A stretch of 42,998 nt of DNA from Peptococcaceae bacterium (GTDB taxonomy: Bacteria > Bacillota > Desulfitobacteriia > Desulfitobacteriales > Syntrophobotulaceae): assembly GCA_012839895.1 (NCBI GenBank), contig DUML01000023.1, positions 1 to 42,998 on the forward strand, written 5' to 3'. The notes under the pieces were generated by a model. That model ran no database searches. It saw only the letters and a list, made by a program, of their open reading frames with translations, and was not told where the DNA came from. The translations under genes and the position numbers were made by a program. This document shows, in pieces, positions 9,001-17,460 of this stretch; position 1 is the stretch's first letter, and the number at the start of each line of letters is the position of its first letter.

Positions 9001-12000
9001 TACGCCATCCTGGACAAAGCCCAGGGATTTGCCCATCAGGATATCCTCGCCCATCATACTGATCCGGCGGTCGTAATATTCCTGCAAATACGGTTCCAGG
9101 TTGGGCCGGATACTTTCATAATCATTAAGCAGCTGAGCCATTTTGGCCGATTTGGATAGATCGCCGAAAGCGCCCGTCAGTTCTTCCACATTGCCTGCCA
9201 CCTCGATCGTGCTCTTGACAAATTCCAGCCCGGCGGCTACAGCCATGGTCCGCATTCTGCTCTGCCTGTCAGCTCCCTCAAAAGCCTGTTGCGGTAAAAG
9301 TCCTCTGTCCAGATAGCCAGTAATCACATATTTACCGTTCACAAGTTCCGCGGAGAAATCATAGCCGTACAGACCGTTCCCGAGGTGGGTGCGGTTTAGG
9401 GCATTGGCCGGGTCAAAAGGCGCTGTTTCAACTCTCATGCTGACTGTGCCGTAGCCGTCCTTGCCCTTTGGTGATATTTTAATTTCCGGCAACACGAACT
9501 CGCTGAGATAGCCGTCTGAACCATACCCAACGTGGATATCGGCCGAAGTATGATTGCTGTCTGTAAACTCTACTTCCGCTTCCCGAAGATAGTCCGGAAC
9601 AATACCGAAGTCATACTTAAGTATCTCCTCGAACTGAGTCGCTTCCTCGTCGTATTCTACCGTAATTATCGGCGTGGTGTGGGGAATGCGTGCCTGGAAT
9701 ACACCATTCTGGAGAATGGCGTCCACTCCCGCGATTTTCAGGTTGTTTACCTTATCGTTGTCATTAAAACCAGCGCTCACCACTAAATCCCCATAGCCCG
9801 GAACGATTACGAATGGAAATTCAATATTATTATGCTGCGGGTCGATTCTCACACTAGAGGGACCCTGCCTGATCACAAAATCCGTAATCTCCACGCCTTT
9901 GGTTCCTACCAGTACCGCAGCCATAGCGGTATACGGCAATTCGTCCACCACGGTACTGGCCGTAAGCTGATGATAAATCGGTGTTCCTCTGTCCGGTAAA
10001 GTCACGCTTATGGCCCAGACACCGTTCGCTGCAGCCTGGGTCTCACCTATTTTTAGATAGCCGTCATAAAGCTCCACTGTTTTATTGGCGGGCGCCAGGC
10101 CACTAAGCCTGACGGGATCCGATTTAGCAGACTCTGTTATCTCTAACGGTGCATTAATGGTGATGAGCCTGCAGGGGATTTCGACAAAGCCGATATTCTC
10201 GGAGACTGTACTTCCTCCAGCCATAAAATTCAGCTCAGCTCCTGCACTAATACTGTTATATACAGCTGGCGATTTGATCCGGACCTGATAGGTCAATACA
10301 CCTGCTGCACCTCGGATATGATCCTTTAAATCAAGGGTGATACTATCCGCACTGATCACAGGCTTCACCGAATCCGCATTGCCCCTTGTACACCGGTGCA
10401 GAACCGAACTTTCCACTAACGTGGTACCTGCGGGGATCTGCGCCACCAAGTCTAACTTGCCCGAGTCGATGGTCTCAAGGTTGTCATAATCATAACCAAC
10501 CCTTAATGTAACTACCGAGCCCGGAATAGCCGTCCGCTGACTGGATGTAACGCCAGCGGCAGCGTTCTGCCTAAAATATGGTTCTGATAGTGAATAATTT
10601 ATCGAAAGCGTCCCAAGGTCAGTAACTTCGCCTTCTGCCATCTCAAAGCTTTCGCTGATAAAGCAGTCCGGCATGTTTTCCCAATCCTCGAGCTTAGAAA
10701 ATCCCATTTTCAAATTCCAGGAAAATACTGCCTTATAGACTCTACCCTGCTGCACTGAATGCGAAATCCCCGGAGTTGATGAGTCTACCCTGTTCACAAG
10801 CATTCCACTCTCGTCGAATATATACATGTATCTAGGTTCACCCAGCCTTGGGTTCCCGTTTTGATCAGTAACTCTGGCAGTTATTTTTGGTTGCTGTGCT
10901 AAGTGAGTTAAGGTGATTCTTGCTTCAGCATAATAATTTTCATCCAGGTAAACTATCACTGAACCCTTACCATAACCACCTTGCCAAACATCTGCAGTAA
11001 CCAAAATCTCATCGCCCGGCTCCCCTTTGATTTCATAAAAACCGTCCTTTAATGTGCCAGATTTATTGTTAGTCTGATTTGTTACTTTGACCCCCAGAGT
11101 CGCTGCGACGTTCCAAATATTCCAGTCTAACTGGGTGGCATTGCCGTAAATATCTTTTGTCTCAAGGAACACCCTGACTTTGGCAGTTATCGGAGGGAAA
11201 CTTACGTCGAGAAGATTGACGCCGTCCTTAAGTTTTATGGATTTATCGAAGGTTGTGCCAAATTTGCTGAAAGATACTGTCTTGACCGTTTGGGGAACTT
11301 GCAGGGTATAGAAACCTTCCTCGTCCGTTAGCGTTGTCACGGATATGTCGGTCCCATCAGGCGTAGTTTGAGGTACACGGACAAAGGCCTGCTTAATGGG
11401 CACGCCAGTGGAGTCCCTCACTGTACCTTGAAGCGTTACGATAGCGATTGGGGCTTTCTCCAGGCGGATCTCGATAGAGTTTTCGCCTACAGCCAGAGAG
11501 CCCGCTTCTTTTATTACTACTTTATTCCCATACTCAGAAGCACTGGCAATCAGCTCCAGCTCAGTGTCTTTACTCAGGTTTTGGGCAAAGTAGCTGCCGG
11601 ACGTAGCGGCATAGCCTTCGTTATTGGTCCAGGCAGAAAGATTATAATCCCTCGTACCGTTAAGATAAATGAGCATAGGACTCCTAACCAGGGCGTTTTC
11701 TATGGGTTCCCCGGTCGCATCATCCACGACTCTGACTTTAAGATGGGAGAAGCAGTCTATGCTGTATTGACAAACGCTCTCTTGCCCGTCTTTGACAGAA
11801 ACAGTTCTTGTATCCTCATAAATCAGGAATTCCTTGAAATGCTTTAGTTGATAAGAAGCCTCTTGGAAATTATCATCCCCGGAGACGCCTTCGATTATAA
11901 ATTCATTCGGTTTTTGCAGTTCTTTCGTTTCCGAAGCAAATGATAACCAGCTGTTTGTTTTATAGGCTCTGGCAGAGGTGTTTTTGAGAAGGTCATTATA

Positions 12001-13698
12001 AAGTTCTATTTGTTCACTGTCCAAGCCGGCAGGGGCTTGGACGGTTAATTTTATCCTGCCCGCAACCCGGTTGTTCACATTGATTTTATAGGGAGAGGAA
12101 TCAGGTTTCAGTTTTCCTGTCAAGGCAGTGACTTGACAGATACCTTCGCTTAAGGTGAAATCTGCCGCATATTTTATACTGTCGGAAGGCGTTTCTGTAG
12201 GCTTTTCCGCTAGCGTTAAGATCGATGTTTTGTCTTCTGTAGCAGTACCGTCAACGTCCCATTCCTTGTAAGATACCGTCACCTCCGGCGAGAGACCGGA
12301 TTGGTTGGAGACCATCTCAATCGAAACCGTATCCTCCATAAAGAGATGCCCTTCCAGGGTATAACGTGGCGCTTTCAGCCTAAGGCTTATTATCTCAGGT
12401 ACAATCTCCGGATTGGTCGTGACCGTCAGGCTCGGACCGTCGGTTGTCCATTGGTTGTTGCCATCTCCAGCCTGGATCTGAAAACTATACGTAGTGGCAG
12501 GCAAAAGCCCAGTGACTTCATACGTAGTGACCGGACCTAAAGTCACGATAAGTACGTCGTTTTGATAAACCCTGTAGCCTGTCACAAGAACGTCATCCTG
12601 TGCCTGATCCCAACTCAAAGTAACCGTGTTGTGCGTCGTGCCGCTTGCTGTCAAGGTACTTCCCGTTGACCAGAAAGGAGGATTGTTTGGCAGCGAAAGG
12701 GTGGTGACAGTAACAGTCGGCCCGTCGGTTGTCCACTGGTTCTCGCCGTCTCCGGCTTCCACCCGGAAAGTATACTCCGTCTCGGCTGCAAGACCGGTTA
12801 TTTCACAGGTAGTTACATTACCGGCAACCGTTATAATCGGCGTGACATCTTGATCCTGATATATCCTGTACTCCGTCACTGCAATGTCGTCCAACGCCGC
12901 AGACCAGCTTAAACTAACAGATTCGCTGGTTATGCTGTTTGCCGTTAAGGTGCTGCCCGCCGGCCAGGAGGGTGGAGCAGCATCGCCGGTATCTATTATG
13001 TTTACCTTTAACTCCGCACTTACGTACCTACTGAATTTAAGCGTAAATGTTTCTTGACCTACAGGTAATAAATCCAGGAGTTCTTTTTTTAAGGTTAAAT
13101 AATATTTACCGTTGCTATCATCCTGGCTAAAATCGTAATGCTCATCAGAGACAAAATAGTATTCGCCAAAATTTATTCTGATAAGCTCCAGAGCATTCCC
13201 CAACCACTTAACTTCAATTCTTACATCCTTCTGGTTGGCTGGATTTTTATCAAAAATTGCTGTTTCGGGATCAAGTTCAACACCTTCCTGAACAGAACTT
13301 ACAATCAAAGGGTCCGTATGGACTTCTAAGCCGTTAACAGTTACCTTAATATTCTGACCGTCATGGTCTGCCGTCAACACTGTGCCATTGGCCGGATCTG
13401 TGGTGATGCCCCACTCTTCGAATTGGTTAAAGCGTACAACAACTGGCTCACCATTATCGAATTTCAATTTGACAACCAGACCATCATCATCATCGAATGG
13501 TCCCAAATGCAATGATTCCCCTACATAATAGAACAGTTTAGGTTGGTTTATGATCTCAATACCGTTTATGTTACCTACCTCGCTGATGATGCCGCCACCG
13601 CCCACTCCTCCCTCACCTTCGGCGTAAAGCGCTCCTCCGGTCGGAAGCATGGTCAGGATCAGAAGTAAGACCAAAAATACCGTAAAAACCTTCTTCAT
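6061..13698 (-). CDS. Giant secreted surface protein with Fn3, Ig-like and three C-terminal cell wall binding repeats
   Basis: The protein has 2545 residues. AGGAGG sits eight bases before ATG 13698. Residues 1-26 are a signal peptide ending ALYA. Two Fn3 domains follow (~241-334 and ~339-428, each ending in a GDGxNQWTTDGP loop), then a long stretch of Ig-like and carboxypeptidase-regulatory-type beta domains, an Ala/Glu-rich helical segment in the middle, a Big_5-like domain (VVWGSGGRYIDVYFTKYMD), two Big_2-type domains and a Gly-rich linker. Residues 2255-2545 are three cell wall binding type 2 repeats (LAGVDRYATA, ISGGDRYETA and LSGSNRYLTG starts, each with a YPDAL- or FPDAL-type motif), which hold such proteins non-covalently to wall polymers. 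Function is probably adhesion or a surface layer; the ligand cannot be told. The gene stands alone with its own terminator, downstream of copy B of the repeated element. Confidence 0.93.
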   Translation of the reverse strand: MKKVFTVFLVLLLILTMLPTGGALYAEGEGGVGGGGIISEVGNINGIEIINQPKLFYYVGESLHLGPFDDDDGLVVKLKFDNGEPVVVRFNQFEEWGITTDPANGTVLTADHDGQNIKVTVNGLEVHTDPLIVSSVQEGVELDPETAIFDKNPANQKDVRIEVKWLGNALELIRINFGEYYFVSDEHYDFSQDDSNGKYYLTLKKELLDLLPVGQETFTLKFSRYVSAELKVNIIDTGDAAPPSWPAGSTLTANSITSESVSLSWSAALDDIAVTEYRIYQDQDVTPIITVAGNVTTCEITGLAAETEYTFRVEAGDGENQWTTDGPTVTVTTLSLPNNPPFWSTGSTLTASGTTHNTVTLSWDQAQDDVLVTGYRVYQNDVLIVTLGPVTTYEVTGLLPATTYSFQIQAGDGNNQWTTDGPSLTVTTNPEIVPEIISLRLKAPRYTLEGHLFMEDTVSIEMVSNQSGLSPEVTVSYKEWDVDGTATEDKTSILTLAEKPTETPSDSIKYAADFTLSEGICQVTALTGKLKPDSSPYKINVNNRVAGRIKLTVQAPAGLDSEQIELYNDLLKNTSARAYKTNSWLSFASETKELQKPNEFIIEGVSGDDNFQEASYQLKHFKEFLIYEDTRTVSVKDGQESVCQYSIDCFSHLKVRVVDDATGEPIENALVRSPMLIYLNGTRDYNLSAWTNNEGYAATSGSYFAQNLSKDTELELIASASEYGNKVVIKEAGSLAVGENSIEIRLEKAPIAIVTLQGTVRDSTGVPIKQAFVRVPQTTPDGTDISVTTLTDEEGFYTLQVPQTVKTVSFSKFGTTFDKSIKLKDGVNLLDVSFPPITAKVRVFLETKDIYGNATQLDWNIWNVAATLGVKVTNQTNNKSGTLKDGFYEIKGEPGDEILVTADVWQGGYGKGSVIVYLDENYYAEARITLTHLAQQPKITARVTDQNGNPRLGEPRYMYIFDESGMLVNRVDSSTPGISHSVQQGRVYKAVFSWNLKMGFSKLEDWENMPDCFISESFEMAEGEVTDLGTLSINYSLSEPYFRQNAAAGVTSSQRTAIPGSVVTLRVGYDYDNLETIDSGKLDLVAQIPAGTTLVESSVLHRCTRGNADSVKPVISADSITLDLKDHIRGAAGVLTYQVRIKSPAVYNSISAGAELNFMAGGSTVSENIGFVEIPCRLITINAPLEITESAKSDPVRLSGLAPANKTVELYDGYLKIGETQAAANGVWAISVTLPDRGTPIYHQLTASTVVDELPYTAMAAVLVGTKGVEITDFVIRQGPSSVRIDPQHNNIEFPFVIVPGYGDLVVSAGFNDNDKVNNLKIAGVDAILQNGVFQARIPHTTPIITVEYDEEATQFEEILKYDFGIVPDYLREAEVEFTDSNHTSADIHVGYGSDGYLSEFVLPEIKISPKGKDGYGTVSMRVETAPFDPANALNRTHLGNGLYGYDFSAELVNGKYVITGYLDRGLLPQQAFEGADRQSRMRTMAVAAGLEFVKSTIEVAGNVEELTGAFGDLSKSAKMAQLLNDYESIRPNLEPYLQEYYDRRISMMGEDILMGKSLGFVQDGVAEAANLVPLAGQVVCGIAKYISGKLLGDMFDSEFESDYNMLRSEFNNLPGSQNWYDRIVQSPWPVYNPETGRYSISHRLELRPHYIMDPSGFVYEAVEDNRISGVTATALFLPKEKAATAAEAKASTEWQVWNAKWYLQENPQTTGSDGKYAWDVPEGWWMVQFVKDGYQTTYSDALPVPPPQVDINIPMVNLAKPAVDKVVWGSGGRYIDVYFTKYMDTRTLEAASAFRLTDADGNPLRDDDGNPVTGTVSYPEGVKTGVDGSGKSGLTLTKAARFTPSVPLTAGASYTITVNRAVADYAGFSLTADYVETGIVSVAEALIANISGTDITVEPGLDITQDLANALTFTAVNPGDENLLDTRAVFISSNTNVVSITPDGKATSLGEGTAPITATSVDDPTKNAVFTVTVAYPPSPVRVSNMVILGSDGRALTKLDLPRGSTYDLNPIISPVDAANQAMSYFSDNPAVASVDASGRIRGLAKGIAIITAKTVDKNIRQMIHVRVTDAAPPASNGSGGGGGGDVAPTSGSKVITAKQLNDSLNSNQLFNLSFGELEIAVDPQSLPSLTADGDRIEIQSAVITDQKALNSFFVQYPGRQGIMKAFSVTITRQSDGEQPATITRFNGDITLTFQLTAEELAGIDPSSLVVYKRAEDGTVTEYTPEFDWENLTLRISTSHLCEFYIMGEKGIPTQRLAGVDRYATAAAISAWGFETSDYVILAAGENFPDALAGTALAAVKEAPVLLTAKDNISSETLAEIKRLKPQTIYLLGGSGVISSKVEETLARAYNVVRISGGDRYETAVRIGELVLNGDTAVVVAGADYPDALSIAPFAGQYVWPILFTEKEELNALTAQSLKQWRIQNVILVGGSGVISTGVENTLQHEMKLNVTRLSGSNRYLTGLEVAKHFTAYPYAALATGNNFPDALAGAALAAKLKMPVLLAGKETISPEIRDYLQELNMKKLYIFGGRSIITDKVLKEINR

Positions 13699-13815
13699 AT
13701 CACTTCCTCCTCTTTAAACTTTGACTTGAACATTGCTTATCTCATATCCATCACCACCTTATTATTTATGTTTAGTTGCATCCCAGACTGCCGTCTTCAG
13801 TAAATAAGTGAAGTG

Positions 13816-13920
13816 TTATTATTATTCTATTAACCGGCCGCTTAGAGAAATAGGTTGAATCTGCTTATAATTAGTAAGAAAAATGTGATTTTGAAGCTTA
13901 GGCATTCCGATCTGCGAATA
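13816..13920. repeat. Repeated noncoding element, copy B, uninterrupted
   Basis: The 105-bp intact copy of the element that is split by the IS at 4342-6010. It lies between the terminator of a PAS-AraC gene and the giant surface-protein gene (118 bp upstream of its start, minus strand). The only other sequence in the 13699-13992 gap is an AT-rich spacer with the RBS. Strong conservation of noncoding DNA upstream of two surface operons suggests a promoter or operator region, possibly for the adjacent AraC-type regulators; no clear -35 box was recognised. Confidence 0.75.
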
Positions 13921-13921
13921 C

Positions 13922-13972
13922 AAAAAGAAGCTTAGGCTTGTATTGACTCAAAGCCTGAGCTTCTTTTTATTA
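13922..13972 (-). terminator. Terminator after the PAS-AraC operon
   Basis: GAAGCTTAGGCTT (13927 on) pairs with AAGCCTGAGCTTC, with a T-run on both strands, so it may work in both directions. It lies directly downstream of the PAS-AraC gene ending at 13993. Confidence 0.8.
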
Positions 13973-13992
13973 ACTATTATGGACAATTCATT

Positions 13993-14769
13993 TTACCCCG
14001 ACATTTTCCGATATACAGACGGTGAAACCCCAACCTTCTCTCTGAACAATCTTGCGGAGTGGCCGTTATATTCCATGCTGCAGGCGGCAAAGGCCTCGGC
14101 GACGGATAGGTTGGTATCCAGCAGCTTCTCTTTCAATTTACTGATCTTATAATTAATATAGTACTCATGAGGGGTTACACCGGTATGTTTTTTAAACAGC
14201 TTGGTGAAATGGGCTTTGCTGAGGCAGGCTGCCTTGGCAGTTTCGTCGGCATTAAAGGGCTCCTGCCAATGAGTTTCGATATATTGTTTGCCCAGTCTGA
14301 TTTCTTCTTTCCCCCGGTATATTTTTTTAAAGATGAAAACAGCGGCAAAGTATTCGATAACCCCATCAGCATTTACCAAAGGGAAACATGTTATGTCTGC
14401 ATTGATGGTCTGGATATCCCTGTCTACCACATCAAAATAGCGGATCAAATCCTTATAGGGAGCATTGAAATCGGTAAGATATACCGTTTTGCCCGTCAAG
14501 ACCTCCCTGACCTGATCCAAAAAGCCAAGTTTTCGTACGATGGGATCCTCAAAAACATTGTATATGCCCACATGGGATTCAATGTTTTTAATGCCTATCA
14601 TCTCCAGCGCAGCTCTGTTAATCAGTCTCGCTGTTCCGTCCAGGGAAAAAATCTGAATGGGATAGGGAAAGTACTCGATCACTTTGGCCAGCAGTTCCTG
14701 CTTCTCAAAAAGCGACTGAAATGAATTTGCTAAGCATCTTTGGACATCCTCAAACTGACATTCCTTCAT
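13993..14769 (-). CDS. PAS-AraC family transcriptional regulator (paralogue 1)
   Basis: A 258-residue protein. An N-terminal PAS-like sensor (~24-150, signature IEYFPYPIQIF, then RLINRAALEMIG) is followed by an AraC/XylS double helix-turn-helix (~158-258, CLSKAHFTKLFKKHTGVTPHEYY and a second HTH ending VGVSPSVYRKMSG). ATG 14769 has GGAGG eight bases upstream and lies 21 bp after the stop of the next paralogue, forming a two-gene operon. Very similar in protein and DNA to the gene at 16333-17106, so one arose by recent duplication. Its likely targets are the surface-protein genes beside it, through the repeated upstream element; that is inference. The PAS ligand is unknown. Confidence 0.9.
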   Translation of the reverse strand: MKECQFEDVQRCLANSFQSLFEKQELLAKVIEYFPYPIQIFSLDGTARLINRAALEMIGIKNIESHVGIYNVFEDPIVRKLGFLDQVREVLTGKTVYLTDFNAPYKDLIRYFDVVDRDIQTINADITCFPLVNADGVIEYFAAVFIFKKIYRGKEEIRLGKQYIETHWQEPFNADETAKAACLSKAHFTKLFKKHTGVTPHEYYINYKISKLKEKLLDTNLSVAEAFAACSMEYNGHSARLFREKVGVSPSVYRKMSG

Positions 14770-14790
14770 AGCTTGGCCTCCATTGCTTTT

Positions 14791-15570
14791 TTAACCTGAA
14801 ATTTTCCGAAAATCAGAAGGCGTAAGGCCTGTTTTATCTTTGAATACTCTGGCAGAATGACTGTTATAATCCAAATTACAGGCATTAAAAGCTTGGGCGA
14901 CAGTCAGGTTAGTATCCAGCAGCTTCTCCTTTATTTTGTGAATTTTAAAATTTATATAATACTCATGAGGAGTAACACCGGTATGCTTCTTAAACAGCTT
15001 CGTAAAATGAGCCTTGCTGAGACAGGCCGCCTTGGCCATTGCGCTTAAATCAAACCTGTCCAGCCAATGGTTTTCGATATATTCTTTGGCTTTTTCAATT
15101 TCCTCTTTACCGCGATAAACCCTTTTATTGATCAATAAGGCTACTACATATTGCACCCGATTTTGATCATCGAGAATAGGGAAAACCGTAATGTCTTGAT
15201 AGATGGCCTCCACATCTAAGTCCTGAATGCCGTAGCGCTGCACTATATCTTCCAAAGGCACCTTCACGTCGGGGAAAAAAACTGTTTCCCCCTGAAAAGC
15301 CCGTTTCAATACTTGGAATTGCCCCGTAGAGACAACGTAGGGATCTTTGAACACATTGTATTTACCGACAATCAGGTCCGGACTGGATACATGGTATTCC
15401 TCAAGCATAGCTTTATTCACCAAAACCGTAGTTCCGTCCGGAGCGTAAACCTCAATTGGGTATGGAAAGTACTCGATCACTTTGGCCAGCAGTTCTTCCT
15501 TACCAAAGAATGATTGAAAGGACTCCATTACGCTATTTTGCTTGTCTCCCATATTGTCTTTATTGTTCAT
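14791..15570 (-). CDS. PAS-AraC family transcriptional regulator (paralogue 2)
   Basis: A 259-residue protein with the same layout as its neighbours: PAS-like domain (~20-150, IEYFPYPIEVY) and C-terminal AraC HTH pair (CLSKAHFTKLFKKHTGVTPHEYY; second HTH ending TGLTPSDFRKISG). Its PAS half is the most divergent of the three and its second recognition helix differs, so ligand and DNA target may also differ. ATG 15570 has GAAGG just upstream. It is the first gene of an operon with the regulator at 13993-14769 (21-bp gap). Upstream lie about 120 bp of very AT-rich DNA and the terminator of the truncated PAS copy. Confidence 0.9.
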   Translation of the reverse strand: MNNKDNMGDKQNSVMESFQSFFGKEELLAKVIEYFPYPIEVYAPDGTTVLVNKAMLEEYHVSSPDLIVGKYNVFKDPYVVSTGQFQVLKRAFQGETVFFPDVKVPLEDIVQRYGIQDLDVEAIYQDITVFPILDDQNRVQYVVALLINKRVYRGKEEIEKAKEYIENHWLDRFDLSAMAKAACLSKAHFTKLFKKHTGVTPHEYYINFKIHKIKEKLLDTNLTVAQAFNACNLDYNSHSARVFKDKTGLTPSDFRKISG

Positions 15571-15689
15571 TATCCTTCAACTTGCCCTTGTATTTTTATT
15601 CCGAATGTTTTCTTTTATCATACTACATTTTTCAGAAAAAATATTAAATAAAATTATTCAAAATGATTTTTTTGTATTTTTAATTGATA

Positions 15690-15725
15690 TAAAAAAGACC
15701 GCACCTTAAAATGAGGAAATGCGGT
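15690..15725 (-). terminator. Intrinsic terminator after the truncated PAS copy
   Basis: On the minus strand ACCGCA and TGCGGT form the stem, followed by CTTTTTTATA. It insulates the PAS-AraC operon that starts at 15570 from the upstream gene. Confidence 0.8.
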
Positions 15726-15766
15726 TAAAGCAATTTTACAATTTTTATTAGGCATTATGGAAGTTC

Positions 15767-16198
15767 TCACGGTGTAAACACAATTACTCCATGGGTGGCC
15801 CCGGAGTTATCGGCTGGAATAGGAAAGATGACAGCTTTGGAAAAATGATTGGGCTGGTGGCCGCTCTCTTTAATTCCTGAAAACATAGTAAAAGGATTCT
15901 TTAAGTCCTCTAAAAAGAAGGTTTCTCCGGCAAAAACCCGAGAAACTGCTGTGGCCAGTTGAGTATTAACGATTTTGTATGGCAAAATACAGACTTTCCC
16001 TTTTTCCCCGTTCAAAACTTGCGTTTTTGTTACCGTCTCAAAAGCTTTGTTTACCAAAGTCAATATATAATCCGAAGTAAAGATGGCGATAGGATAAGGA
16101 AAAAAATCGATAACTTGAGAAAACAGCCCCTCATTCGCGATAAGGACCTTTAGTCTTTTGATCATTTGACCTTGAGCCTCTGTTCTTGCCTCCAGCAT
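15767..16198 (-). pseudogene. 5'-truncated PAS-domain-only paralogue
   Basis: The sequence encodes a PAS domain (IDFFPYPIAIF signature, C-terminus THGVIVFTP) very close to the protein at 3796-4296, starting from the conserved stretch MLEARTEAQGQ. In the intact paralogue about 20 more N-terminal codons, an RBS and a ~50-bp leader precede this point. Here they are gone and the coding sequence joins directly to a degraded copy of the repeated upstream element. The frame continues upstream to a TTG at 16270, but that codon lies in the stem of the preceding gene's terminator and has no convincing RBS. It could still be translated from ATG 16198, though no Shine-Dalgarno sequence is visible. I read it as decayed by an internal deletion. 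Confidence 0.6.
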
Positions 16199-16201
16199 TT
16201 C

Positions 16202-16250
16202 GGTTAAGAAAATAGGCTGAATATTATTATGAATAGTAAGAATAATATTT
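16202..16250. repeat. Degraded copy C of the repeated noncoding element
   Basis: The core of the element (TTCTTACTA, then TTATAA-like, ATTCA and CCTATTT on the minus strand) is recognisable with several substitutions. It abuts the truncated PAS reading frame, which marks the point where promoter-proximal sequence and the gene's 5' end were deleted. Confidence 0.5.
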
Positions 16251-16261
16251 TTCACAAAACA

Positions 16262-16300
16262 ATAAGCCAAGCTCTAATATTTGACCAAAGCCTGGCTTGT
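16262..16300 (-). terminator. Terminator-like hairpin after the PAS-AraC gene at 16333
   Basis: On the minus strand AAGCCAGGCTTT pairs with AGCTTGGCTT, followed by a modest T-rich tail (attgtttt). It resembles the terminator at 13922-13972 in sequence and position, as expected if regulator gene plus terminator were duplicated as one block. Confidence 0.55.
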
Positions 16301-16332
16301 TCTTGTTTTTAGGACTTCAAAAATGATAAATT

Positions 16333-17106
16333 TCATTTGTGCATTTTACGATAGACTGACGGTGAAACTCCTACTTTCTTTTTAAACAACTTCGCAGAAT
16401 AACCATTGTACTCCATGTTGCAGGCGGCAAAAGCTTGGGAAATGGAAAGATTAGGGTCGAGCAGTTTCTCCTTCAATTTACTGATTTTATAATTGATATA
16501 ATATTCATGGGGAGTTACGCCCGTATGTTTTTTAAACAGCTTCGTAAAATGAGCCTTGCTCAGGCAGACCGCCTTGGCAACTTCCTCCGCATTAAAGGGC
16601 TCCAGCCAATGGGTTTCAATATATTGCTTCCCCCGTCCAATTTCTTCTTTCCCCCTGTAGATATTTTTAAAAATAAAAACCGCGGCAAAGTACTCTATTT
16701 TCCCTTCGACATTATATAAAGGGAAACATGTAATGTCAGAACTTATAGTTTGAATATCTCTTTCTACCACATTAAAATACCGGATCAAATCCTTATAGGG
16801 GGCATTAAAATCAGTAAGATATACAGTTTTGCCTGTCAATACCTCCCTGACCTTATCCATAAAACCAAGCTTACGTACAACGGGATCCTCAAAAACGTTA
16901 TATTTACCCACATGGGATTCCATACTTCTGATGCCTATCATCTCCAGCGCAGCTTTGTTAATCAGCCTTGCCGTTCCGTCTCGAGAGAAAATTTGAATTG
17001 GATAAGGGAAGAACTCGATTACTTTGGCGAAGAGTTCTTCTTTTTCTAACAGCAATTGAAAAGATTCTCTAATGCCGTTTTGCCTGTTTTCAATGCTATT
17101 TCCCAT
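16333..17106 (-). CDS. PAS-AraC family transcriptional regulator (paralogue 3)
   Basis: From ATG 17106 the protein has 257 residues; a GTG nine bases earlier (17115) is in frame, but the ATG sits better behind AAAGGTGAGG. N-terminal PAS-like domain (IEFFPYPIQIF, then RLINKAALEMIG) and C-terminal AraC double HTH (CLSKAHFTKLFKKHTGVTPHEYY; second HTH ends VGVSPSVYRKMHK). It is the closest relative of the regulator at 13993-14769. Differences are concentrated in the first 20 residues and the extreme C-terminus. It is transcribed alone and followed by a terminator-like hairpin and a degraded copy of the repeated element. Effector unknown. Confidence 0.9.
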   Translation of the reverse strand: MGNSIENRQNGIRESFQLLLEKEELFAKVIEFFPYPIQIFSRDGTARLINKAALEMIGIRSMESHVGKYNVFEDPVVRKLGFMDKVREVLTGKTVYLTDFNAPYKDLIRYFNVVERDIQTISSDITCFPLYNVEGKIEYFAAVFIFKNIYRGKEEIGRGKQYIETHWLEPFNAEEVAKAVCLSKAHFTKLFKKHTGVTPHEYYINYKISKLKEKLLDPNLSISQAFAACNMEYNGYSAKLFKKKVGVSPSVYRKMHK

Positions 17107-17307
17107 TCCCCTCACCTTTTTATACCTGCCGCCTTTAGGCTTTCTTCGCCCTGGTAATCATACGTACATTTCCACTTTTGTTATATGTTGTTCCATTTTT
17201 ATTTTACCAGTAATTTCCGTATATTGACATGTTACTTTCTTCCTATTTCATATACACTTTTGTAACATTAATATATTCTTTAGTACCATGATTATGTAGT
17301 AATAAAA

Positions 17308-17352
17308 GCTCCTCACCACTGGGATATTCTCCGGTGATGAGGAGCCTTTTTT
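17308..17352 (+). terminator. Orphan strong hairpin with T-run
   Basis: GCTCCTCACCACTGG pairs with CCGGTGATGAGGAGC with one mismatch and one G-U, followed by CTTTTTT on the plus strand. No gene ends upstream on that strand, so it may end a short untranslated transcript or be an attenuator. It lacks the AAAGGC hexaloop of the nitrogen leaders. Confidence 0.6.
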
Positions 17353-17460
17353 CGTTTAAGTTTGCACTCGAATTATTCCCTTAGAAAAGCTGTCCCGTAA
17401 GTTTCAGTTTTTCCTTATAGTCAGTTTTTACTTATAAAATTAATAGAATTTAAAAAACGG

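Noticed and set aside
7373-13329. Several plus-strand frames inside the giant surface-protein gene.
   Set aside because: They are antisense shadows of the long minus-strand gene, without RBS or recognisable domains.
17116-17300. A riboswitch upstream of the PAS-AraC gene (small GCC-UAAA-GGC hairpin near 17130).
   Set aside because: No match to any riboswitch consensus I know, and the hairpin is too short to support a call.
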